Assembly (NCBI GenBank): GCA_031270145.1
Contig: JAISYD010000077.1
Span: 1-12,115, forward strand
Source of the DNA: Planctomycetota bacterium
Lineage (GTDB): Bacteria > Planctomycetota > SZUA-567
DNA: 12,115 nucleotides
Direction: 5' to 3'
Part shown: positions 1 through 10,900 of the stretch, piece by piece
Layout: every line of letters starts with the position of its first letter
Position numbering within the stretch: position 1 is the stretch's first letter
Made by a program: the position numbers and the translations under genes
Notes under the pieces: generated by a model
The model's database searches: none
What the model was told of the DNA's origin: nothing
Seen by the model: only the letters and a program-made list of their open reading frames with translations

Positions 1-104
1 CTCGCCTGGAGCGGTTGGGGGAACCGGTTGCCGCCGCCGGTATTGGGGGCGGGATCGCTTTCCCGGTTGTCACGGCGTCGCGTTTGACGCTTTGGGAGCG
101 ACTC
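1..104 (+). other. Leader upstream of rplK, no gene seen
   Basis: No convincing coding sequence is present. One frame stays open into rplK from a TTG at 15, but the 30 extra residues are low-complexity Gly/Ala/Val and do not resemble an L11 N-terminus or the end of NusG, which often precedes rplK. Two weak inverted repeats are visible: ACCGG/CCGGT (23-27 and 37-41) and GCGTC/GACGC (75-79 and 86-90, 6-nt loop). The second ends four bases before the ribosome binding site. In E. coli, L1 represses its own operon by binding the rplK leader, so this is where such a site would be expected, but I cannot identify an L1-like motif. No clear promoter was recognised. Confidence 0.4.
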
Positions 105-539
105 ATGGCGAAAAAAGGCAAGGAAGTGGTCAACAAGATCAAGCTCCAGTGCATGGCCGGCGCCGCCACCCCGGCGCCGCCGGTGGGTCCGGCCCTTGGC
201 CAGGCCCAGGTGCCGGTGGGCGAGTTTGTGCAGCGTTTCAACGCCGCCACCCAAGCCCAGAAGGGCATCAAGGTGCCGGTGGAGATTTTCGTTTATTCCG
301 ATCGCACCTTCGATTTCGTGGTGAAGAGCCCGCCGGCCGCGGTACTGTTGCTCAAGGCGGCCGGAGTGGAGTCCGGCTCCGGCACGCCCAACAAGCAGAA
401 GGTCGGCAAGGTCACCCAGGCGCATCTAGCCGAGATCGCCCAGATTAAGAAGGCCGATCTCAACGCCCGCGGCGTCGAGCAGGCCAAGCGCGTCATCGCC
501 GGCACCGCCCGCAGCATGGGCATCGAGGTGGCGGATTGA
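105..539 (+). CDS. rplK: 50S ribosomal protein L11
   Basis: L11 binds the GTPase-associated region of 23S rRNA at the base of the L7/L12 stalk and takes part in factor-dependent GTP hydrolysis and the stringent response. The 144-residue product is of usual length. The N-terminal domain carries the proline-rich segment TPAPPVGPALGQ (22-33), and the C-terminal RNA-binding domain carries SPPAAVLLLKAAG, SGSGTPNKQKVGKV and the closing GTARSMGIEV. I chose the ATG at 105 because GGGAG (94-98) lies 6 nt upstream and the protein then begins MAKKGKEVV, as the family does; a longer in-frame TTG start at 15 adds unconserved residues. One oddity is that the usual GVNI after PALGQ reads QVPV here (35-38). 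rplA follows after 125 nt. Identification is secure. Confidence 0.98.
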   Translation: MAKKGKEVVNKIKLQCMAGAATPAPPVGPALGQAQVPVGEFVQRFNAATQAQKGIKVPVEIFVYSDRTFDFVVKSPPAAVLLLKAAGVESGSGTPNKQKVGKVTQAHLAEIAQIKKADLNARGVEQAKRVIAGTARSMGIEVAD

Positions 540-664
540 CGGTTGATGTTTTCCGGCGGCGGCAGGCGGCGGGCCATTGGGCGGCCCGTCTGGCCGGATG
601 ACCGCTGTAAGCCGGAGCCGGGGCGCGACGCTCCGGCCGGGGCGCGGAAAACCGGGAGGAAAGC
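540..664 (+). promoter_or_regulatory. rplK-rplA spacer with two hairpins and a direct repeat
   Basis: This 125-nt spacer is long for adjacent ribosomal protein genes and is highly structured. CGGGCC (570-575) pairs with GGCCCG (583-588) around a 7-nt loop. GCCGGAGC (611-618) pairs perfectly with GCTCCGGC (630-637) around an 11-nt loop. The 11-mer GCCGGGGCGCG occurs at 617-627 and again at 636-646, so one copy lies mainly in the loop and the other mainly on the 3' flank. The ribosome binding site GGGAGGA (654-660) follows. No U-tract follows either stem, so these are not ordinary intrinsic terminators. A translational control or RNA-processing role is inference. Confidence 0.45.
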
Positions 665-1372
665 ATGGCAAGGCGGCACAGCAAGCGTTTCCGCAAGGCG
701 GCCGACAATCACGACCGCAACCTGGCCTTGGGCATCCCCGAGGCGGTGGCGGCGGTCAAGGCCAGGGCGACCGCCAAGTTCGACGAAACCGTCGATCTCG
801 CGGTCAAGCTGGCCATTGATTCGAAGCAGGCCGATCAATTGGTCAGGGGTAGCCTGTCGCTGCCCCACGGCATCGGCAAGTCGATGCGGGTGGCGGCTTT
901 CGCCGAGGGCGAGGCGGCCAAGGCGGCAAAGGCGGCGGGGGCGGTCGAGGTGGGCGGCCAGGACTTGGTCGACAAGATAACCGGCGGCTGGATGGAGTTC
1001 GATGTCGCCGTGGCCCATCCCTCGATGATGCGCTTCGTCGGCAAACTGGGCAAGGTGCTGGGCCCCAAGGGCCTGATGCCCAGCCCTAAATCCGGCACCG
1101 TCACCGACAAGGTGGCGGAGGCGGTGGCCGAGTTCGCGGCCGGCAAGATCGAATTCCGCAACGACAAGGACGGCAATGTCCACATGGTGGTGGGCAAGGC
1201 GTCCTTTGACGCGGACAAGCTGGTCGACAACATCCAGCACGCCTTGAAACACATTAAGGCGATCCGTCCGCAGGCCGTGAAGGGGGATTATATGACCGGC
1301 GTCTTCATTTCCTCCACCATGGGTCCCGGGGTCAGGATCCAGTTGCAGGCCGAGCCGGTCGCCGCCGGCTGA
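665..1372 (+). CDS. rplA: 50S ribosomal protein L1
   Basis: L1 forms the mobile L1 stalk on 23S rRNA that helps release E-site tRNA; in many bacteria it also represses its own operon by binding the mRNA. The product has 235 residues, the usual size. Family landmarks in order are the basic N-terminus MARRHSKRFRKA, FDETVDLAVKLAID, the RNA-contacting VRGSLSLPHGIGK (about 59-71), the domain II core with GGWMEFDVAVAHPSMMRFVGKLG, the signature LGPKGLMPSPKSGTVT, then AGKIEFRNDKDGNVHMVVGK and a C-terminal SSTMGPGVRI. The start at 665 is supported by GGGAGGA ending 4 nt upstream. The wording is closest, from memory, to planctomycete L1 proteins. Nothing is missing or broken. Confidence 0.98.
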   Translation: MARRHSKRFRKAADNHDRNLALGIPEAVAAVKARATAKFDETVDLAVKLAIDSKQADQLVRGSLSLPHGIGKSMRVAAFAEGEAAKAAKAAGAVEVGGQDLVDKITGGWMEFDVAVAHPSMMRFVGKLGKVLGPKGLMPSPKSGTVTDKVAEAVAEFAAGKIEFRNDKDGNVHMVVGKASFDADKLVDNIQHALKHIKAIRPQAVKGDYMTGVFISSTMGPGVRIQLQAEPVAAG

Positions 1373-1388
1373 GGCCGGGGCGGCGGAG

Positions 1389-1414
1389 ATTCCGGGCCCC
1401 CGGAATTGTATTTT
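1389..1414 (+). terminator. Attenuator-like hairpin with T-rich tail before rplJ
   Basis: ATTCCGG (1389-1395) pairs perfectly with CCGGAAT (1400-1406) around the tetraloop GCCC, and the stem is followed at once by TGTATTTT (1407-1414, six T in eight). That is the shape of a Rho-independent terminator, and it sits directly in front of the rplJ ribosome binding site GGGAGG (1415-1420). The stem is short (7 bp) and the tail interrupted, so partial termination is more likely than a full stop. In E. coli the L10 leader in this spacer is the target of L10-L7/L12 autoregulation; whether this stem takes part in that is inference. Confidence 0.45.
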
Positions 1415-1426
1415 GGGAGGGGCATA

Positions 1427-1951
1427 ATGCCTAACAGAGTGAACCAATTGCAGGTCGCGGCATATAAGAAGGCGTTCAAGGAAGCGGGCTTTCTCATCGC
1501 CGTCGGCTATCCCAAGCTGAGCGTCAAGGGCATCGACGAACTCAGGGGCAAACTGGCGGCCTTCGGCGGCCGGATGCTTTTCATCCGGAACCGCCTGGCC
1601 GGCATCGCCCTGCGCGAGCTGGGCCAGGACGGGGTCTTGGCCATTTGCAAGGGCCAGACCGCCTTTGTCTGGGGCGAGGATCCGGTATCGACGGCGCGCT
1701 TCCTGGTTGATTTCAAGCGGGAGCACGCCGAGCTTCAATTGCACGGCGCCCTGGTCGAAAAGGCGGCGCTGGATTCGCTCCAGGTGCTGGAATTGTCCAA
1801 GAGTCCCACCAAGGCGGAGTTGAAATCCATCATCTCCGGCCAGGCGTCCTCCATGGGCGGCCGCCTCTCGGCCCAGGCGCTGTCCAGCGGCGCCAGGCTG
1901 GCGAGCCAGATCAAGAAGAAGGCCGAGCCGGAGGGCGAGGTCGCCGCCTGA
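1427..1951 (+). CDS. rplJ: 50S ribosomal protein L10
   Basis: L10 anchors the L7/L12 dimers to the large subunit and, in E. coli, represses translation of rplJ-rplL when in excess. The product has 174 residues, a normal length. The globular N-terminal part shows the L10 pattern of a helix (VAAYKKAFKEAGFLIAVGY), a segment ending in IDELRGKLAAFGGRMLFIRN, and RLAGIALRELG, where most families have a V-K-N-(S/T) type motif. The C-terminal part (SPTKAELKSIISGQ, about 125-138, then a long helix SMGGRLSAQALSSGARLASQIKKKAE) fits the linker and the helix that binds L7/L12. I chose the ATG at 1427 because GGGAGG (1415-1420) lies 6 nt upstream; the frame is open further 5' but that part overlaps the leader hairpin. 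rplL follows after 79 nt. Confidence 0.95.
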   Translation: MPNRVNQLQVAAYKKAFKEAGFLIAVGYPKLSVKGIDELRGKLAAFGGRMLFIRNRLAGIALRELGQDGVLAICKGQTAFVWGEDPVSTARFLVDFKREHAELQLHGALVEKAALDSLQVLELSKSPTKAELKSIISGQASSMGGRLSAQALSSGARLASQIKKKAEPEGEVAA

Positions 1952-1974
1952 GTGGGCGGCTGACGCGAATTTTA

Positions 1975-2001
1975 CGGCGGCGGACGCTAGCCCGACCGCC
2001 G
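1975..2001 (+). promoter_or_regulatory. Inverted repeat in the rplJ-rplL spacer
   Basis: CGGCGG (1975-1980) pairs with CCGCCG (1996-2001) across a 15-nt loop. It lies between the rplJ stop (1949-1951) and the rplL ribosome binding site AGGAGA (2019-2024). In this GC-rich sequence a 6-bp repeat can arise by chance, so this is a weak call. Spacer structures here could help raise rplL expression above rplJ, since several L7/L12 copies are needed per L10; that is inference. Confidence 0.25.
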
Positions 2002-2030
2002 GGAACCATTTGGAAATCAGGAGAAGTGGA

Positions 2031-2438
2031 ATGTCGGAAGACCGTGAATGGAAGGCTGGAATCAAGGAAATAGGCGACAAGATAGTCGCTCTCACCCTGC
2101 TTGAGGCTAAGGAGCTTTCGGATTATCTGAAGGATGTTTACGGCATCGAGCCGGCCAGCGGCGGCGCGGTGATGGTCGCGGCCCCCGCCGCCGGCGCCGG
2201 CGAAGCCGCCGACGCCGGCCCGGCGCTCCTGGACGTCGTCCTGAAGGGCGTTCCGGATACGACCCGGAAGATTTCGGTCATCAAGGCGGTGCGCGAAATC
2301 ACCGGCCTCGGCCTCAAGGAGGCCAAGGATTTGGTGGAAAAGGCGCCGAGCCCCATCAAGGAGAAGGTGGACAAGGACACGGCCGACAAGCTCAAGGCCC
2401 AGCTCGTCGAGGCGGGCGGCGACGTCGAGCTGAAATAG
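2031..2438 (+). CDS. rplL: 50S ribosomal protein L7/L12
   Basis: This is the multi-copy stalk protein that recruits translational GTPases (EF-Tu, EF-G, IF2). The product has 135 residues, somewhat longer than E. coli's 121. The N-terminal dimerisation and L10-binding helices are at about 12-40 (IGDKIVALTLLEAKELSDYLKDVYGI) and include extra N-terminal residues. An Ala/Gly-rich hinge spans about 41-66. The C-terminal domain runs from DVVLKG (68-73) through SVIKAVREITGLGLKEAKDLVEKAP, the factor-binding surface, to AGGDVELK at the end. The ATG at 2031 has AGGAGA (2019-2024) 6 nt upstream; a TTG at 2010 in frame is rejected because it would place this site inside the gene. Confidence 0.97.
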   Translation: MSEDREWKAGIKEIGDKIVALTLLEAKELSDYLKDVYGIEPASGGAVMVAAPAAGAGEAADAGPALLDVVLKGVPDTTRKISVIKAVREITGLGLKEAKDLVEKAPSPIKEKVDKDTADKLKAQLVEAGGDVELK

Positions 2439-2463
2439 CGGCCGGTTTCCTGGTTGTGCCTGG

Positions 2464-2503
2464 AGCGGCGTCCGCCGGAGGCTTTTCGCCGGTGGACGCC
2501 GCT
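2464..2503 (+). promoter_or_regulatory. Strong rplL-rpoB intergenic hairpin
   Basis: AGCGGCGTCC (2464-2473) pairs perfectly with GGACGCCGCT (2494-2503). The stem continues inward through one G-U pair (2474/2493) and CCGG/CCGG (2475-2478 with 2489-2492), giving about 15 bp with a 10-nt loop AGGCTTTTCG. No U-tract follows, so it is not a standard intrinsic terminator. In E. coli the same spacer holds a transcription attenuator and an RNase III processing site that set rpoBC expression below that of the ribosomal genes; by position and shape this stem is a candidate counterpart. A smaller stem, CCGGC/GCCGG (2513-2517 and 2523-2527, 5-nt loop), follows before the rpoB ribosome binding site. Confidence 0.6.
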
Positions 2504-2558
2504 ATGCGGTTTCCGGCTAGAGGCCGGCTTGATCCATTCCCACGGAGCGAGGACTCAA

Positions 2559-7475
<4,917 letters not shown>

Positions 7476-7491
7476 TCGGGGAGGGATGGCG

Positions 7492-7860
7492 ATGGACGGG
7501 ATTGACGATGGTTCCGCGGCCCGCGAGGCCAAATTGTTGGACGGCGGCGCCAAAAAGGCCCTGGGCGAAATCAAGGGCGGCGGCTTGGCGGGGTTCTTCA
7601 ATTTTGATCGCCTGTATTTCCTGGCGGTCGCCCGCGTTTTGTTCATGCTGGTCTGCGCCCTTATCCTTCTGGCGACTCTGGCCGGCCTGTTGGGCGGGCT
7701 GATCGCCATGGTGGGCCAGTCGGTGCTTGGCGGCCTCGGGGTTATCGCCGGGGCGCTGATCTTCGGCGCCGTCTCCCTGTTGGCGGCCCGCGTCTGGTTC
7801 GAGATGCTGGTGGTCGCCTTCCGGATCAACGAAAACCTGGAAGCCATCAGGGATAAGTGA
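7492..7860 (+). CDS. DUF4282-type small membrane protein between rpoB and rpoC
   Basis: The 122-residue product has a polar N-terminus (1-34), then FFNFDRLYFLAVARVL leading into a first hydrophobic segment (about 43-73), a short turn (VGQS) and a second segment (about 78-108). It closes with RVWFEMLVVAFRINENLEAI, which is the signature end of DUF4282 proteins: a pattern of Arg, Glu, then F-(R/K)-I-x-E-N. It is therefore a probable inner-membrane protein with two helices; the function of the family is unknown to me. Two ATGs are available, 7486 and 7492. I chose 7492 because GGGAGG (7479-7484) then lies 7 nt upstream, whereas 7486 abuts the site. It starts 16 nt after the rpoB stop and ends 65 nt before rpoC, with the same codon style, so it is co-transcribed with both by position. 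A membrane gene at this point in the operon is unusual. Confidence 0.88.
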   Translation: MDGIDDGSAAREAKLLDGGAKKALGEIKGGGLAGFFNFDRLYFLAVARVLFMLVCALILLATLAGLLGGLIAMVGQSVLGGLGVIAGALIFGAVSLLAARVWFEMLVVAFRINENLEAIRDK

Positions 7861-7885
7861 AACGGGCGGCGAAGGGCGGCTTTGA

Positions 7886-7899
7886 CCGATCCGGATCGG
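7886..7899. promoter_or_regulatory. Perfect 14-bp palindrome upstream of rpoC
   Basis: CCGATCCGGATCGG is its own reverse complement and is centred 33 bp before the rpoC ATG, in the only spacer between the DUF4282 gene and rpoC. As DNA it has the form of an operator for a dimeric regulator; as RNA it gives only a 5-bp stem with a CCGG loop. The spacer also has GGGCGGC twice (7864-7870 and 7874-7880). No promoter is recognisable next to it, so its role is open. Confidence 0.35.
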
Positions 7900-7925
7900 A
7901 CGGGAACGTTTCCAAGGATACTCCT

Positions 7926-10900
7926 ATGCCTGAAATGAACTACGAACGTATCAACGATTACGGCTCCATCACCATTTCCCTGGCCAGCCCCAACGACATC
8001 CGCTCCTGGTCCTACGGCGAGGTCAAGACGCCGGAGACCATCAACTACCGCACTTACCGGCCGGAGAAGGACGGTTTGTTCTGCGAGCGCATCTTCGGCC
8101 CCGAAAGGGACTGGGAGTGCTCCTGCGGCAAATTTAAGGGCATCAAGTACAAGGACATCATTTGCGATCGCTGCGGCGTCAAGATCACCCATTCCAAGGT
8201 GCGCCGCACCCGCATGGGCCACATCAACCTGGCGGTGCCGGTGGTGCACATCTGGTTTTTCCGGGCCATGCCGTCGCGCCTGGGCACCTTGCTCGGAATC
8301 AAGTCGACCCAGCTCCAGCAGGTTATCTACTTCCAGCGCTATGTGGTCACCGATCCCGGCGACACGCCGCTGAAGCTGGCCGAGGTCCTCACCGACGACG
8401 GCTACCGCGAGGCCCGGGAAAAATACGGCTCTTCCTTCACCGCCATGATGGGCGCCGAATCGGTGCGGGAACTGATCAAGAAGCTGGATTTGCCGGCGCT
8501 GGAGCGGGATCTGAAGGCGCAATTGGCGGTCTGCACCCAGAAATTGAAGACCGAAACCCTGGTCAAGCGCCTCCGGTTGATCCAGGCCCTGATCGCCGGC
8601 CGCAACGACCCGGCCTGGATGGTCATGGACGTGGTTCCGGTGATCCCGCCGGATCTCCGCCCCCTGGTGCCGCTGGACAGCGGCAACTTCGCCACCTCCG
8701 ACCTGAACGATCTCTATCGCCGGGTCATCTACCGCAACAACCGCCTGGCCAAGCTGCTGGAATTGAACGCCCCCTCGGTCATCGTCAGGAATGAGAAGCG
8801 GATGCTCCAGCAGGCGGTGGACGCCCTTTTCGACAACAGCCGTTGCAAGCGGCCGGTCCAGGGCGCCGGGAACCGGCCCCTGAAATCCCTCACCGACATG
8901 ATCAAGGGCAAGCAGGGGCGTTTTCGCGCCAACCTGTTGGGCAAGCGCGTCGACTACTCGGCCCGCTCGGTCATCATCGTGGGGCCGGAACTGCGCCTGG
9001 ATCAGGTGGGCCTGCCGAAAAAAGTCGCCCTCGAGCTGTTCCAGCCCTTCATCATCCGCAAGCTCAAGGAAAAGGGCCTGGCCGACACCATCAAGTCGGC
9101 CAAGACCATGCTGGAAAGGAAGGACGAGGAAATCTGGGACGTCCTGGAGGAGGTCATCGAAGGCCATCCCGTGATGCTCAACCGCGCCCCCACCCTGCAC
9201 CGCATGGGCATCCAGGCCTTTTATCCGGTGCTGGTCGAGGGCGAGGCCATCCGCATCCACCCGCTGGTCTGCTCCGGCTTCAACGCCGACTTCGACGGCG
9301 ATCAAATGGCGGTTCACCTGCCGCTGACGGTGGAGTCGCAGGTCGAGGCGTCGCTCCTGATGATTTCGACCGCCAACATCTTCTCGCCGGCCAACGGCAA
9401 CCCCATCATCACCGCCGATTTGGACATCGTCCTGGGCTGCTACTACCTCACCCTGATCCGCGGCGGCCTGAAGGGCGAGGGCATGGTTTTCCGCGACGTC
9501 ACCGACGCCATCGAGGCTTACGAGGAGGGCCAGGTACACCTGGGGGCGCGCATCTACGTCCGCATGCCGCCCGTGACCGAGGCCGTGCTGGAAACCCCGG
9601 AAGACGAGTGGGTCAGGGTCGAATACGTCAGGGGCGCGGACGGCAAGCCGGAAAAGCGGATCCTGACGGCGGCCGATGAGCCGAATCGCGATCGCCGCTG
9701 CTTCCTGCCCACCTCGATCGGCCGCATCCTGTTCCACGACATGATGCCGGCCGGCATGCCCTTCTACAACAAGCTGATGAACAAGAAGGCGTTGAACTCC
9801 TGCGTCTCGGATTGCCACCTCCGTCTGGGCCGCGGCGCCACGGTGGAATTTTTGGACAGCACCAAGGAAACCGGCTTCCACTATGCCACCCTGTCCGGCC
9901 TGTCCTTTTCCACCTACGATCTCCGTACCCCCCCCGCCAAGGCCCGGATCATCCGGGAAGCGGAGGAAAAGGTCGCGGTCATTGAGGAAGCCTACCAGAT
10001 GGGCGACATCACCGACGGCGAACGCTACAACCAGGTGGTCGACATCTGGCAACGGGTCGGCGGCGACATCATGAAGGATCTCCTGGCCGAGCTGGAGGGT
10101 CACAAGACCAGGGACGGCGAAGTCTACCTGAACCCTGTCTGGGCCATGTTCAATTCCGGGGCCCGGGGCTCCGACACCCAGATCCGCCAGTTGGCCGGCT
10201 TACGCGGCATGATGACCAAGCCGAACGGCCGGATCATCGAAACCCCCATCCGGGCCAATTTCCGCGAGGGCCTGCGCGGCCTCGAGTATTTCTCCTCCAC
10301 CCACGGCGCCCGGAAAGGGCTGGCCGATACCGCCCTGAAGACGGCGGATTCCGGCTACCTCACCCGCAAGCTGGTCGAAGTGGCGCAGGACGCCACCATC
10401 GGCATGATCGACTGCGGCACCGTGAACGGCGTGGCCAAGGGAGCGGTGGTCTCCGGGGAGCGCGAAGAGGTGAGCCTGGCCGACAACATCTTCGGCCGGG
10501 TGGCCTGCGACAACATCGTCGACATCATGACCGGCGAGTTGGTGGCGGCCAAGGGCCAGTTGATCGATCGTACGGCCGCCCGCCGCATTCAGGAGCTGGA
10601 TCTCGGCAAAATCCGCGTCCGCAGCCCGCTCTCCTGCGAGTCGATCCACGGCATCTGCGCCAAGTGCTACGGCATGGACCTGTCCACCGGCAAGCTGGTC
10701 GAGCCGGGGACGGCGGTCGGGGTCATCGCCGCCCAGTCCATCGGCGAGCCGGGCACCCAGCTCACCATGCGCACCTTCCACATCGGCGGCATCGCCAAGC
10801 ACGCGGTGCGGGAGTCGGAGCTCCGGGCCGACGTGGGCGGCCACGTCAAGTTCGCCAACCTGAAGGTGGTCGAATCGCTCCGCAAGGATGAGAAGGGCCA

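Noticed and set aside
1..87. Possible tail of an upstream gene such as nusG
   Set aside because: The only frame ending before rplK (stop at 85-87) gives an Arg/Pro/Leu-rich peptide that does not resemble the NusG C-terminus.
293..2095. Minus-strand open frame of 600 codons opposite rplK to rplL
   Set aside because: Same codon-bias shadow effect. It crosses four well-supported ribosomal protein genes and has no family resemblance.
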